From: Candidatus Fusicatenibacter intestinigallinarum | Lineage (GTDB): Bacteria > Bacillota > Clostridia > Lachnospirales > Lachnospiraceae | Reading direction: 5' to 3' | DNA length: 64,000 nt | NCBI GenBank assembly: GCA_019119555.1 | Contig: DWWU01000044.1 | Span: forward strand, 16,898-80,897 | Part shown: piece by piece, positions 8,330 to 17,824 of the stretch | How the letters are laid out: each line of letters begins with the position of its first letter | How positions within the stretch are numbered: the first letter of the stretch is position 1 | The notes under the pieces: generated by a model | The model's input: the letters and a program-made list of their open reading frames with translations, nothing else | What the model was told of the DNA's origin: nothing | Databases searched by the model: none | Position numbers and translations under genes: made by a program

Positions 8330-9244
8330 TTATTTTCTTGGATGAGATTTGTTGTATACCGCGCGCATCTGATAGATTCCCATATTCAGATACATCTGTG
8401 TCGTAGAGATATCTGAGTGGCCCAGCATTTCCTGAACACTTTTCAGATCCGCTCCGTTCTGCAGCAGATGAGCGGCGAACGAGTGGCGCAGGGTATGTGG
8501 TGTGATATCCGACGTAATGCCGGCTTCCTTTCCATAAACCTTCAGCACCTTCCAGAAGCCCTGACGGCTCATGGGATTTCCCGAGCAGTTCACGAACACG
8601 TACTCGCTGGTTTTCTGGTGCAGGAGCTTCTCGCGCCCCTGCTGCAGATACGTCTCCAATGCGTTTTTTGCCGCGCTTCCAAAGGGAATGACACGCCCTC
8701 TCTCCTGTTCGGTACAGTTTATGTAGCCCATGCGGATATTCAGGTTGCTCATCTTCAGATGAATCAGCTCGCTGACCCGGATCCCTGTCGCATAAAGCAG
8801 TTCCAGCATTGCCTTGTCGCGCAGGCCCTTCGGCGTCGCGCCGTCCGGCTGCCGCATCAGCAGGTCCACTTCTTCCACCGAAAGGATCTCCGGCATCTTC
8901 CGCTCCACTTTCGGCGGCCGCAGGTTTTCCGAGGGATCACTGCTCACATAATGCTGCTTCAGCACATACTGATAAAATTTCCGGATTGCGGCCACGTTTC
9001 TTGAGACTGTGGCAGGAGCCATCTGTTCCCGCTCCAGATACAGCATATAGGAATTGAGAAACGTCTCCGTCACGGCATTCAGCTCTGTCACCTGCTGTTC
9101 CGCCAGATAACGCTCCATTTTTCTGAGGTCATGTTCATAGGAAACCTCCGTGTTGTGAGGAGTTTTCTTCACCGTGCGCAGGTAACTGATAAACTCCCAG
9201 ATCGCATCTTTGATTTTCCAGTTTTCTTCTTTTTCCAGCATCAT
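8330..9244 (-). CDS. xerD: Tyrosine recombinase XerD-like
   Basis: Site-specific tyrosine recombinase of 304 residues, the length of XerC/XerD. An N-terminal core-binding domain (residues 1-100) precedes the catalytic domain with arginine in TGIRVSEL, HxxR in HTLRHSFAAH, histidine in LGHSDIST and the nucleophilic tyrosine in TQMYLNM. It probably resolves chromosome dimers or serves another single-site recombination. The start is set at the first of two adjacent ATGs (9244/9241); the frame stays open to 9355 but the promoter -10 box lies just beyond. No integrase-type neighbours suggest a mobile element. Its stop is 5 nt from repeat A1. Confidence 0.88.
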   Translation of the reverse strand: MMLEKEENWKIKDAIWEFISYLRTVKKTPHNTEVSYEHDLRKMERYLAEQQVTELNAVTETFLNSYMLYLEREQMAPATVSRNVAAIRKFYQYVLKQHYVSSDPSENLRPPKVERKMPEILSVEEVDLLMRQPDGATPKGLRDKAMLELLYATGIRVSELIHLKMSNLNIRMGYINCTEQERGRVIPFGSAAKNALETYLQQGREKLLHQKTSEYVFVNCSGNPMSRQGFWKVLKVYGKEAGITSDITPHTLRHSFAAHLLQNGADLKSVQEMLGHSDISTTQMYLNMGIYQMRAVYNKSHPRK

Positions 9245-9366
9245 ACTACGAACAGACCGACCTGTTTGATAACAACGGTTCCGTTTCCCCGAACTGTGCG
9301 CTTCCGATAACCGTTTCCGTGCAATGCAGCCGTGTCTTTTTACCTTTCCTTTCAATTCTTTGAACT

Positions 9367-9395
9367 ATTATATACATATTTTTTTCAAATTGCAA
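9367..9395 (-). promoter_or_regulatory. xerD promoter
   Basis: Minus strand: TTGCAA (9390-9395), 17-nt spacer, TATAAT (9367-9372). Predicts a leader of about 115 nt. Confidence 0.6.
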
Positions 9396-9515
9396 TTCGG
9401 ATTTTTATCGCAGAATTGCCCGGAATCCCCTGTGTTTTGCGGACTTCTGATATCTTGTGGACATTGCCGAATTATGTCTACCACATATGGTAATTTCCTA
9501 TTTGTAAATTTTTTG

Positions 9516-10106
9516 TTAACTTTTCAGAATCCAGCGAAGAAACGGAGGATTCACATAAGCTTCCAGCAAAATTCCCCACAGGACCACCGTCAGGAACAGG
9601 ACGCACCACAGACAGTACTGCACCGCCTTTCTCCCAAAAAAACTGCTTCTTCGCATCACCTGACCGGACATACAGCAGATTACCGTAAACATGCCGATCG
9701 CCGCCGGCACGTAGATCAGATACTGGGGAAGAAGTGCTGCCAGGAACAGGAACATCCCACGGATTCCATTCTGAAGCAACGCAATCCCGAAGAAGGTTCC
9801 GCAGAAAAATCCATACATCAGAAGTTCCGTGATCACCAGCGGCGTTCCAAGCGCTGTCGCACCGATCACCTGAAGCGCCGCCATACCCGCCAGCCGTCTC
9901 GGAAGAAGGTAAAAAAAATACTCCTTCTCATTCCACAGAGCAGAACCGGCGGCTTCCAGCGAAAAAAGCTCCAGCTCTGCCACATCCTGTCCGCGGTTCT
10001 GATAGGCCAGATTCGCAAATATGGTTCCAATCACAAACCCTCCTGCAAACAGAAGGAAGAAAAATCTCCAGTATGGGAAAATTTCACGCCTGACAAACTT
10101 TTTCAC
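9516..10106 (-). CDS. spoIIM: Stage II sporulation protein M
   Basis: Membrane protein of 196 residues with four to five hydrophobic helices. It matches SpoIIM, which with SpoIID and SpoIIP forms the peptidoglycan-degrading complex driving forespore engulfment. Recognisable stretches are FLLFAGGFVIGTIFAN after a short basic N-terminus and a hydrophobic ELLMYGFFCG segment. Translation starts at GTG (10106) with GGAGGAG 4 nt upstream. It sits alone between xerD and rny; in many Clostridia spoIIM is likewise next to xerD. A sigma-E promoter would be expected but was not identified. Confidence 0.9.
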   Translation of the reverse strand: MKKFVRREIFPYWRFFFLLFAGGFVIGTIFANLAYQNRGQDVAELELFSLEAAGSALWNEKEYFFYLLPRRLAGMAALQVIGATALGTPLVITELLMYGFFCGTFFGIALLQNGIRGMFLFLAALLPQYLIYVPAAIGMFTVICCMSGQVMRRSSFFGRKAVQYCLWCVLFLTVVLWGILLEAYVNPPFLRWILKS

Positions 10107-10198
10107 AGAACTCCTCCGCCATTTTCTTCCGGTCTTCGCAGCAAACGCGGAGACTCACCCCACAACTACCACTCCTTTCAATATATGACGGAAAAGGC

Positions 10199-10242
10199 AA
10201 AAAAAGAAGCCGGAGGCTGCCGACTTTTATCGACAGCCTCCG
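10199..10242 (-). terminator. rny terminator
   Basis: Minus strand: 9-bp stem CGGAGGCTG/CAGCCTCCG (10211-10219 with 10234-10242) followed by GCTTCTTTTTTT. Confidence 0.85.
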
Positions 10243-10266
10243 ACTCTACTTTCATGCCTGCGGGCC

Positions 10267-11835
10267 TTACTTCGCGTATTCAGTTACGCGGCTCTCACGA
10301 ATTACATTTACTTTAATCTGTCCCGGATACTCCAGTTCCGCCTCGATCTGTTTGGAGATATCCCTTGCTACCAGTACCATATCAGAATCAGATACCTGAT
10401 CCGGCACTACCATAACACGGATTTCTCTTCCTGCCTGAATTGCAAAAGATTTTTCCACTCCCTTGAAGGAGTTTGCGATATCCTCTAACTGTTTTAATCT
10501 GTTGGTATATGTTTCCAATGTCTCCCTTCTCGCACCCGGACGTGCAGCAGAAATCGCGTCTGCCGCCTGCACCAGACATGCAATCAGAGACTGTGGTTCT
10601 ACATCGCCATGATGTGCCTCCACCGCATTGACAACCAGCACGGACTCTTTATATTTCTTACACAGAGTCACGCCGATCTGAATGTGGGAACCTTCCACCT
10701 CATGATCGATGGATTTTCCAATGTCATGAAGGAGACCTGCACGTTTCGCCATGCGAACGTCGCAGCCCACCTCACCTGCCAGAAGTCCTGACAGCTGTGC
10801 AACCTCAATTGAGTGCTTCAAAGCATTCTGTCCATAGCTGGAACGGAATTTCATTCTTCCCAAAAGCCGAATCAGTTCCGGATGGAGTCCATGCACTCCG
10901 ACTTCCAGAGCTGCTGCTTCACCTTCTTCTCGGATATTCTGTTCAACTTCTTTTTTGGCTTTCTCCACCATCTCTTCAATACGAGCCGGATGGATACGCC
11001 CGTCAACTATCAATTTTTCCAGTGCGATTCTTGCAATCTCACGCCGAATCGGGTCGAACGCGGACAGCACAACCGCTTCCGGAGTGTCGTCAATAATCAA
11101 ATCTACGCCAGTCAGTGTCTCAAGAGTCCGGATATTTCGTCCTTCACGTCCGATAATCCGTCCTTTCATCTCATCGCTGGGAAGCTGTACCACAGAGATC
11201 GTACTCTCAGCCACATGATCCACCGCACATTTCTGAATCGCTGTGACCACATATTCCTTAGCCTTTCGTCCTGCTTCCTCTTTGGCTTTGCTTTCCATTT
11301 CCTTGATCAGCTTTGCCGTGTCGATCTTCACTTCGTCTTCTACAGATTTCAACAGATAATCTTTTGCTTCTTCGGAGGTCAAACCGGAAAGTCTTTCCAG
11401 TTCCTGTACTCCTTTCGCATGTAACTCGTCTACTTCCTTTTCTTTCTTTCTGACATTTGCTTCTTTTGCTGTAAGTTCGTTCTCACGACGCTCTAATACG
11501 TCTGCCTTCTTGTCCACGGATTCTTCCTTGGCAAGAACGCGCTTTTCGTATTTCTGCAGTTCTGCTCTGCGCTCTCTGGTCTCTCTCTCCACCTCGTTTT
11601 TGGTTTTCAGAGATTCCTCCTTCGCCTCCAGCAGGGCCTCCCGTTTCTTAGTTTCCGCTGTTTTTAATGCTTCGTCTATGATGTTTCTCGCCTTAGCTTC
11701 TGCTATTCCGACAGTGTCCGCATCTTCACGGATTTTCCTGTCCACAGCACGTTTTTTTACAATCGGAACTGCGATAAGCAACGTGACTACTACAGCAATG
11801 ACTGCAACAATAATACATGTTATGATTGTAGTCAT
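10267..11835 (-). CDS. rny: Ribonuclease Y
   Basis: Membrane-anchored endoribonuclease that initiates mRNA decay in Firmicutes. The 522-residue protein has an N-terminal transmembrane helix (residues 5-25), a long charged coiled coil to about residue 200, a KH RNA-binding domain with [12 protein letters not shown], and an HD domain with [12 protein letters not shown]. Length is typical. AAGGAGG is well spaced from the ATG at 11835; an adjacent in-frame GTG is the alternative start. It has its own promoter and terminator. Confidence 0.97.
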   Translation of the reverse strand: MTTIITCIIVAVIAVVVTLLIAVPIVKKRAVDRKIREDADTVGIAEAKARNIIDEALKTAETKKREALLEAKEESLKTKNEVERETRERRAELQKYEKRVLAKEESVDKKADVLERRENELTAKEANVRKKEKEVDELHAKGVQELERLSGLTSEEAKDYLLKSVEDEVKIDTAKLIKEMESKAKEEAGRKAKEYVVTAIQKCAVDHVAESTISVVQLPSDEMKGRIIGREGRNIRTLETLTGVDLIIDDTPEAVVLSAFDPIRREIARIALEKLIVDGRIHPARIEEMVEKAKKEVEQNIREEGEAAALEVGVHGLHPELIRLLGRMKFRSSYGQNALKHSIEVAQLSGLLAGEVGCDVRMAKRAGLLHDIGKSIDHEVEGSHIQIGVTLCKKYKESVLVVNAVEAHHGDVEPQSLIACLVQAADAISAARPGARRETLETYTNRLKQLEDIANSFKGVEKSFAIQAGREIRVMVVPDQVSDSDMVLVARDISKQIEAELEYPGQIKVNVIRESRVTEYAK

Positions 11836-11888
11836 CACCGGAGCACCTCCTTATTTAGTTTTCATTGTACAATTTCTACAACACTACA

Positions 11889-11917
11889 ATTTTATAATGT
11901 TTTAACAAATTTGTCAA
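11889..11917 (-). promoter_or_regulatory. rny promoter
   Basis: Minus strand: TTGACA (11912-11917), 17-nt spacer, TAAAAT (11889-11894). Confidence 0.7.
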
Positions 11918-11957
11918 TCTGATTGTTATTTTTTTGGAAAGGAGTACGGAAAAAGAA

Positions 11958-11983
11958 GGCGGGGAACAGCAAAACACCCCGCC
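11958..11983 (-). terminator. recX terminator
   Basis: Minus strand: stem GGCGGGG/CCCCGCC with a 12-nt loop, followed by TTCTTTTTCC. Ends the recA-recX transcript. Confidence 0.85.
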
Positions 11984-11998
11984 TGAAGCGGCGGGGCG

Positions 11999-12622
11999 TC
12001 AGAATTCTTTGGTTTTGTATTCGTCCAGGGCGAAGCAGATGTCGGAAGAAGAAAAGCCGCGGCGAGCCAGATAGGCGTAAGTGCGGCGATATTCTTTGTC
12101 GTCCAGACGGTGCGGCTCTCCCACGCGTTTCCGGGCAAGGGAAACGGCTTTTTCACGCTCGGTTTCTTCGGATTCCGCTTCCGTTTCCTGCAGAATTCTG
12201 TCGACCAGATCGGAGGAGATCCCTTTGCGGATCAGGTCCACGCGGGCAGCGGTACGGCTCTTCCTCTCGCCGGGACCGTCCAGGTAACGCCGGGCATAGC
12301 GGCTGTCATCAATATAGCCGAAAGATTCCGCATAGGCGACGGCCTGTTCCGCAATCTCCGGCGGATATCCGTCGGTCAACAGTTTCTGCAGCAGCTGACT
12401 TCTCGTCCTGTCGGATTTCAGAAGAAGATTCAGCGCTCGTTTTCGGGAGCGTTTGACCAGAACCTCCTCCATCAGCTCTCTCCACACAGACTGAGGCAGT
12501 TCCTCTCCCTCCCGGATACGATAGCGAGACAGCTCGCCGTTGTACAGTACAAAGGCAGGCTGTCCCTCTACAGAAACCCGGGATCGCTTTCTGGTCACCG
12601 GTTTTATTTCTGTTACGATCAT
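11999..12622 (-). CDS. recX: RecA regulatory protein RecX
   Basis: Small cytoplasmic protein of 207 residues that modulates RecA filaments. It has the three-helix repeat architecture of RecX, with the central signature [15 protein letters not shown] and a basic, charged composition. The gene overlaps recA in an ATGA, the common arrangement that couples their translation, and is followed by a terminator, so the two form a closed SOS unit. Confidence 0.93.
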   Translation of the reverse strand: MIVTEIKPVTRKRSRVSVEGQPAFVLYNGELSRYRIREGEELPQSVWRELMEEVLVKRSRKRALNLLLKSDRTRSQLLQKLLTDGYPPEIAEQAVAYAESFGYIDDSRYARRYLDGPGERKSRTAARVDLIRKGISSDLVDRILQETEAESEETEREKAVSLARKRVGEPHRLDDKEYRRTYAYLARRGFSSSDICFALDEYKTKEF

Positions 12623-13668
12623 TCTTCATTCTCTTCCTGTGCAGACGCAGGATCCGCTTCCTCGGACGCAGCTTCCAGGCCGTAGGAAACGCGTACCTGA
12701 TGTTCGATTTCTTCCATCACATCCGGATGTTCCCTCAGATATTGTTTTGCATTTTCACGGCCCTGGCCGATCTTATCGTCACGGTATGCAAACCACGCGC
12801 CGCTTTTCTGCACGACTCCCAGGTTTGCCGCCAGATCAAGGATATCGCCCTCTCGGGAAATTCCCTTTCCGAACATGATATCAAACTCGGCCTCGCGGAA
12901 CGGAGGAGCCACTTTATTTTTCACCACTTTGATTCGTGTTCGGTTTCCGACCACTTCTCCGCCCTGTTTCAAAGCCTCGATTCTACGGACATCCAGACGG
13001 ATCGAAGAATAAAACTTCAGCGCACGTCCACCTGTGGTAGTCTCCGGATTTCCGAACATTACGCCGACTTTTTCGCGGAGCTGGTTGATAAAAATAACGA
13101 TACAGTTGGATTTGCTGATCGCTGCCGTCAGCTTCCGCAAAGCCTGAGACATCAGACGAGCCTGAAGACCCACGTGGCTGTCTCCCATATCTCCGTCAAT
13201 TTCAGCCTTTGGCACCAGAGCGGCAACAGAGTCTACGATAATAATGTCCACAGCGCCGGAGCGAACCATCGTCTCGGTAATTTCCAGTGCCTGCTCTCCG
13301 TTATCCGGCTGGGAAATATAAAGATTGTCAATATCCACGCCGATATTTTTTGCGTATGCCGGATCCAGCGCATGCTCCGCATCAATAAATCCGGCGATGC
13401 CGCCTCGTTTCTGCACCTCCGCCACCATATGAAGCGCAACGGTCGTCTTACCGGAAGACTCCGGACCGTAAATCTCGATAATCCTTCCTTTCGGAACGCC
13501 TCCAAGTCCCAGAGCGATATCCAGACTCAGAGAACCGGTGGGTACGGTCTCCACGTTCATATTTGCCTGGGAATCTCCCAGTTTCATCACGGAACCTTTT
13601 CCATACTGTTTTTCAATCTGTCCAAGCGCAGCTTCCAGCGCGCGAAGCTTTTCATCGTTATTTGCCAT
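12619..13668 (-). CDS. recA: Recombinase RecA
   Basis: ATP-dependent strand-exchange protein and SOS coprotease. The 349-residue protein has Walker [10 protein letters not shown], Walker B region [10 protein letters not shown], the L2-type loop [10 protein letters not shown] and an acidic C-terminal tail ending in glutamates. AGGAG lies before the ATG. Upstream are a TTGACA/TACTAT promoter and a consensus LexA box, so it should be SOS-inducible. It is followed immediately by recX. Confidence 0.99.
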   Translation of the reverse strand: MANNDEKLRALEAALGQIEKQYGKGSVMKLGDSQANMNVETVPTGSLSLDIALGLGGVPKGRIIEIYGPESSGKTTVALHMVAEVQKRGGIAGFIDAEHALDPAYAKNIGVDIDNLYISQPDNGEQALEITETMVRSGAVDIIIVDSVAALVPKAEIDGDMGDSHVGLQARLMSQALRKLTAAISKSNCIVIFINQLREKVGVMFGNPETTTGGRALKFYSSIRLDVRRIEALKQGGEVVGNRTRIKVVKNKVAPPFREAEFDIMFGKGISREGDILDLAANLGVVQKSGAWFAYRDDKIGQGRENAKQYLREHPDVMEEIEHQVRVSYGLEAASEEADPASAQEENEE

Positions 13669-13686
13669 AATATTTTCTCCTTCATG

Positions 13687-13700
13687 CGAACGGATGTTCG
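13687..13700 (-). promoter_or_regulatory. LexA/SOS box of recA
   Basis: CGAACATCCGTTCG on the minus strand, an exact fit to the Gram-positive form CGAAC-N4-GTTCG, placed 10-24 nt downstream of the -10 box, over the transcript start. Confidence 0.88.
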
Positions 13701-13710
13701 TTACCTGTTC

Positions 13711-13739
13711 ATAGTATTACAAATTTTCCGAGTTGTCAA
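13711..13739 (-). promoter_or_regulatory. recA promoter
   Basis: Minus strand: TTGACA (13734-13739), 17-nt spacer, TACTAT (13711-13716). Confidence 0.75.
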
Positions 13740-13866
13740 CTGATTTTTTCTTCTTTGAGATTTCCGGGAAAAACTGCGCCGAACGGTGCAGCAGATATTG
13801 GATATTTTTACTTTAGCATATGCAGAGACACGCGTCAATCTTTTTTGCGGCCAGAAACAGGCGGTT

Positions 13867-13980
13867 CGTTATGGTTCCGCCAGGTCTGCGCATTCACTGC
13901 ACAGACCGTGTGAAAGGCATAGTGCCTGCGGGCATCCGGCCCATCGCAAAGCGATTTTAATGGCCGGATGCCGGACACAG
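13867..13980 (+). repeat. Family A repeat, copy A2 (ends diverged)
   Basis: Contains the GTCTGCGCA-type hairpin and the GGCATCCGGCC/GGCCGGATGCC hairpin of family A, but the terminal GTAACAG palindrome is lost (GGACACAG instead). It abuts the glgA stop codon. The rest of the 313-bp recA-glgA gap (13669-13981) holds the recA promoter and SOS box. Confidence 0.8.
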
Positions 13981-13981
13981 C

Positions 13982-15424
13982 CTAGCCGATGAGCCAGTCG
14001 TACATTTCCTGATACTGTCTTGCGGAATTTCCCCAGGAATAATCCTGAGCCATCGCACGGTCTACCATTTTGTTCCAGTCTCTCTTATGGTCGTAGTAAA
14101 TCCTCTCCGCATAACGGACAGTTCCAAGCATCTCATGGGCATTGTAGTTTGTAAAGCTGAATCCCGTGCCCGTTCCCTCGTACTCATTGTACGGCTGTAC
14201 CGTATCCTTCAGTCCTCCTGTCTCGCGGACGATCGGAAGCGTTCCGTAACGGAGACTCATCAGCTGACTCAGGCCACAGGGTTCAAACAGAGACGGCATC
14301 AGAAACGCATCGCAGCCTGCATAAATCTTGTGGGACAGCGGTTCGGAGTAGTAAATGTTCGCAGACACTTTCTTGTCATATTTCCATGCAAAATGGCGGA
14401 ACATATTCTCGTACTGCGCCTCTCCGGTTCCCAGGATCACAAACTGCACCGCATCCTGACACATTTCTTCCATCATATAAGCGATCAGATCGAATCCTTT
14501 CTGATCAGTCAGACGGGATACGATACCGATCATCATCATCTTCGGGTTCACTTCCAGCCCCAGATCCTGCTGAAGGCCGGTCTTGTTTTTTACTTTCTCT
14601 TTTCTGAAGTTTTTTGCGTTAAATGTTTTATAAATATGCGGGTCCGTTTCAGGATTATATTCGTTGTAGTCCAGGCCGTTTACAATACCGCGAAGATCGT
14701 TGGAACGCGCCCGGAGAAGCCCGTCCAGTCCTTCTCCGTAGAACGGAGTCTTGATCTCCTCCGCATAGGTTTTGCTCACTGTGGTGATAGCGTCGGAGTA
14801 TACCAGACCGCCTTTCAGATAATTGGCATCCTTTTTAAATTCAAGCTTATCCGGAGTAAAGAAATAGTCGGACAGACCTGTGATATTCTGTATCGTCTTT
14901 TTGTCCCAGATACCCTGAAATTTCAGGTTATGTATCGTGAACACAGTTTTGATTCCACGATAAAATTCGTTAGCCTGGAAGCGCTCTTTGAGATATACGG
15001 GAATCAGTCCCGTCTGCCAGTCGTGGCAGTGGATCAGATCCGGCCGGAAATTAACTGTCGGGAGGATAGACAGCACCGCCTTTGAGAAAAATGCAAATTT
15101 TTCAAGATCCCACGGCATCCCCGCATAAGGCGTCGCGCCGCCGAAATGCTCTTCATTGTCAATCAGATAAAATTTTACGCCGTCATACTCTGTCTCAAAA
15201 ATTCCCACATACTGCTGCCGCCAGTTCAGATCGATGTAGAAATTGGTGATATAGCGCATCTGATTTTTCAATTCCTGCTTAATCGCGGTATACTTCGGTA
15301 TCACTACGCGCACATCGTATTCTTCCTTTGGAAAATATTTCGGCAGCGACCCCACAACATCTGCCAGTCCGCCCGTCTTGATAAATGGCACAGCTTCCGA
15401 AGAAACGAATAAAATCTTTTTCAT
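13982..15424 (-). CDS. glgA: Glycogen synthase (ADP-glucose type, GT5)
   Basis: Transfers glucose from ADP-glucose to the non-reducing end of glycogen. The 480-residue GT-B protein has the N-terminal KTGGLADVVG motif that binds the sugar nucleotide and the C-terminal stretch PSLFEPCGLSQL with the conserved glutamate; both are hallmarks of GlgA. The ATG at 15424 has GGAGGG upstream; the frame stays open to 15445. A TATAAT at 15457-15462 (minus) may be its -10 box. The gene stands alone here; glgC, glgD and glgB are not in the window. Confidence 0.96.
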   Translation of the reverse strand: MKKILFVSSEAVPFIKTGGLADVVGSLPKYFPKEEYDVRVVIPKYTAIKQELKNQMRYITNFYIDLNWRQQYVGIFETEYDGVKFYLIDNEEHFGGATPYAGMPWDLEKFAFFSKAVLSILPTVNFRPDLIHCHDWQTGLIPVYLKERFQANEFYRGIKTVFTIHNLKFQGIWDKKTIQNITGLSDYFFTPDKLEFKKDANYLKGGLVYSDAITTVSKTYAEEIKTPFYGEGLDGLLRARSNDLRGIVNGLDYNEYNPETDPHIYKTFNAKNFRKEKVKNKTGLQQDLGLEVNPKMMMIGIVSRLTDQKGFDLIAYMMEEMCQDAVQFVILGTGEAQYENMFRHFAWKYDKKVSANIYYSEPLSHKIYAGCDAFLMPSLFEPCGLSQLMSLRYGTLPIVRETGGLKDTVQPYNEYEGTGTGFSFTNYNAHEMLGTVRYAERIYYDHKRDWNKMVDRAMAQDYSWGNSARQYQEMYDWLIG

Positions 15425-15502
15425 CTGTGTAACCCTCCAAATCATTTATTAGCATAATTATAGAACATTTTCCAAAGAATGAAAAGTCTAATGTTGAGAA
15501 AA

Positions 15503-16300
15503 CTAAAATGATTTTTTGTATTCCAAACGGATTTTATCCGCGATTAACGCAATAAATTCCGAGTTTGTCGGTTTCCCTTTTCCGTTGCTTACCGTATATC
15601 CGAAAAGCTCGTCAATCGTGTCCATTTTTCCCCGGCTCCATGCCACTTCAATTGCATGGCGGATGGCACGCTCTACACGGCTGGGTGTGGTCTGATGCTT
15701 TTTCGCGATGGTGGGATAAAGGATTTTCGTAATGGAATTCAGCATCTCCACATCATCCACAGAAAGGATAATCGCATCCCTCAGATACTGATATCCCTTA
15801 ATGTGTGCCGGAACTCCGATTTCATGGATAATATTTGTCACATCCATCTCCAGGTTCCGCTCCGGATTCGGAAGAATCGTCTGTCCCTGTGCAGGTCTGC
15901 GCATCGTGTGTTTTCTGCCGGACAGATTTCCGATATCCTTGATCTTCTCCAGTAAAATTTCATTGTCAAAAGGTTTCAGAATATAGTAACATGCTCCCAG
16001 ATTGAACGCATCCTCTGTAATCCGCTCCTGACCGACTGCGGACACAATGATGAAAGCCGGACGTTTCTTTAAAGACTGATCTTCATTGACTTTCTCCATC
16101 ACGGTGAGCCCGTCCATCTTGGGCATAAAAATATCAAGAAGTACCACATCCGGTTCTTTTGTCTTTATAATTTCGTATACATCCTTGCCGTTTTCCGCCT
16201 GCCCGACCAGCTCCAGCTCTTTATCCTGATGAATGATGTTTCCAAGCAGATCCAGCATCCGTTCGTTATCATCTGCAATTGCTATATTCAGCTTGTTCAT
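15503..16300 (-). CDS. spo0A: Sporulation master regulator Spo0A
   Basis: Response regulator that commits the cell to sporulation. The 265-residue protein has a receiver domain with acidic pocket ADDN, phosphorylatable aspartate in VVLLDIFMP (about residue 56), switch serine in IIVSAVG and lysine in LKPFD. It also has the Spo0A DNA-binding effector with the diagnostic [18 protein letters not shown]. The ATG at 16300 follows GGAGGAG; the frame extends upstream but lacks a better start. It is downstream of spoIVB, the conserved order, with its own promoter. Confidence 0.98.
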   Translation of the reverse strand: MNKLNIAIADDNERMLDLLGNIIHQDKELELVGQAENGKDVYEIIKTKEPDVVLLDIFMPKMDGLTVMEKVNEDQSLKKRPAFIIVSAVGQERITEDAFNLGACYYILKPFDNEILLEKIKDIGNLSGRKHTMRRPAQGQTILPNPERNLEMDVTNIIHEIGVPAHIKGYQYLRDAIILSVDDVEMLNSITKILYPTIAKKHQTTPSRVERAIRHAIEVAWSRGKMDTIDELFGYTVSNGKGKPTNSEFIALIADKIRLEYKKSF

Positions 16301-16336
16301 TTTCTTTCTCTCCTCCGCTCCAAAATGCTCCGCCTG

Positions 16337-16371
16337 CGCGTACCGTATTGCATGCTTCCGGACGGTACGCG
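16337..16371 (-). promoter_or_regulatory. Hairpin in the spo0A leader
   Basis: Perfect 10-bp stem CGCGTACCGT/ACGGTACGCG (16337-16346 with 16362-16371) with a 15-nt loop, inside the predicted spo0A 5' leader about 40 nt before the start codon. There is no T-tract, so it is not a simple terminator; its role is unknown. Confidence 0.5.
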
Positions 16372-16482
16372 TCCAGGCTGAAATATATTCTGTCAGATTT
16401 ACTCCCGCGGGCAATGAGCCACTCCTGCGACCTAAAAAATGGCGGGCCCTCCATTCAGGACTGCATTTCCAAACTCAAAAAT

Positions 16483-16511
16483 ATTATAATTTTATTTGTA
16501 CCGTTATTCAA
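16483..16511 (-). promoter_or_regulatory. spo0A promoter
   Basis: Minus strand: TTGAAT (16506-16511), 17-nt spacer, TATAAT (16483-16488). Sigma-A-like; a sigma-H promoter was not identified. Confidence 0.6.
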
Positions 16512-16589
16512 TACAACAGCCGGAAAAACTCCCGTTTTTGTGTGACAATTCAGAATATTTTTCGACCCCAATCGACCGACAGCGGAAAT

Positions 16590-17666
16590 TTACGTTTTTT
16601 CCAGATCCAGCATATTTTCAATAAATATGCCATATCCACAGGATGCGTCAGCAACAAACACATGTGTCACCGCGCCGACAATCCTGCCGTTCTGAAGAAT
16701 CGGAGATCCGCTCATTCCCTGCACGATTCCTCCTGTTTTTTCCAGAAGGCCGTCGTCTGTCACCCGAATCGTGAAATTTTTATTGGTATCCTCTGCGTTG
16801 TCATCAATTTTTGTAATTTCCGCATCGTAAGCGCACACAGTTCCGTCGACGCTTGTAAGAATCTGTGCCGGTCCTTCCGTCACTTCCTCTTTCCATGCGA
16901 TCTCCGCCGGCTGCAGGTTCAGTTCTCCCATCGCACTGGCGTTGATGGTTCCATGAATTCCCAATCCCGAGTTTGCGGTGATGCTTCCCAGACGATTTCC
17001 CTGTTCATAGTGAATCACTCCCTGAAGCTCTCCGGGAATTCCCTTCTGCCCCTTCACCACAGACAGGATCTCCGTCAGGTAAAGCTCGCCTTCTTTCAGA
17101 TTCAGGATCTCTCCGGTATCCACATCGCTGATCGCATGCCCCAGCGCACCGAAGGTTCCATCCTCCTCCACATAAGTTAATGTCCCGATTCCCTGAATAT
17201 TGTCACGAACCCACACACCAATTTTATAAATTCCGTCGGAGGCCAGCGCCGGCTGCACAGAAACGGGAATCTCCTGCCCGTCCCTTCGGATCAGAAGCTC
17301 AATGGCCTCACCGCCGGAGGCTGCCACCAGTTCAGTCAGCTGGCGTTTCCCTGACAGCGGTGTTCCGTTCACTGCACAGATATAATCTCCTGCTCGGACA
17401 ATATTTCGCGCGGGATCCGCATACAGACCGTCTGAGGTGGGAATCTGGCTGACGTCGATGACCATCACACCGTCTGTCTCCATATAAATTCCCACCGTAT
17501 TGCCGCACACCTGAACCGTCGGACGCTCCCGGTCTGCCGCTCGCGCCGGCACAGCCTGAAATATTCCTGTCAGCAGCAGAACCGCCGTCAGGAAGGAAAG
17601 AAAACGACCTGCTCTCCGACCGTCCTCACAGCCGGAATTCCGTCCTTCTCTCCGTCTGCGCTCCAT
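16590..17666 (-). CDS. spoIVB: SpoIVB serine peptidase (S55)
   Basis: Forespore-secreted signalling protease that triggers sigma-K (or analogous) activation across the intermembrane space. The 358-residue protein has a basic N-terminus and a hydrophobic signal/anchor (about residues 22-43), a PDZ domain (about 80-150) and the S55 peptidase domain with histidine and aspartate in GALGHAISDVDTG and catalytic serine in GMSGSPIL. The gene lies between recN and spo0A, the canonical position. Confidence 0.96.
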   Translation of the reverse strand: MERRRREGRNSGCEDGRRAGRFLSFLTAVLLLTGIFQAVPARAADRERPTVQVCGNTVGIYMETDGVMVIDVSQIPTSDGLYADPARNIVRAGDYICAVNGTPLSGKRQLTELVAASGGEAIELLIRRDGQEIPVSVQPALASDGIYKIGVWVRDNIQGIGTLTYVEEDGTFGALGHAISDVDTGEILNLKEGELYLTEILSVVKGQKGIPGELQGVIHYEQGNRLGSITANSGLGIHGTINASAMGELNLQPAEIAWKEEVTEGPAQILTSVDGTVCAYDAEITKIDDNAEDTNKNFTIRVTDDGLLEKTGGIVQGMSGSPILQNGRIVGAVTHVFVADASCGYGIFIENMLDLEKT

Positions 17667-17699
17667 GTTCTCACATCCTTTCTCTTACGTATTTTGTCT

Positions 17700-17727
17700 G
17701 TAACAGTTCAGCCCGCTGAACTGTTAC
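17700..17727. repeat. Family A terminal palindrome, copy A3
   Basis: Isolated palindrome with arms GTAACAGTTCAGC/GCTGAACTGTTAC, 33 nt upstream of spoIVB. Confidence 0.8.
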
Positions 17728-17767
17728 TTTGTTTTTTTCCATTCCCCGCAATAAATCAGGAAACAGA

Positions 17768-17806
17768 AAAAGAGAACATACGAAAAACACTTCGTACATC
17801 CTCTTT
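17768..17806 (-). terminator. recN terminator
   Basis: Minus strand: imperfect stem GAGGATGTACGAA/TTCGTATGTTCTC followed by TTTTTCTG. Confidence 0.65.
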
Positions 17807-17824
17807 TAGTATGTGGCTTCTGTT

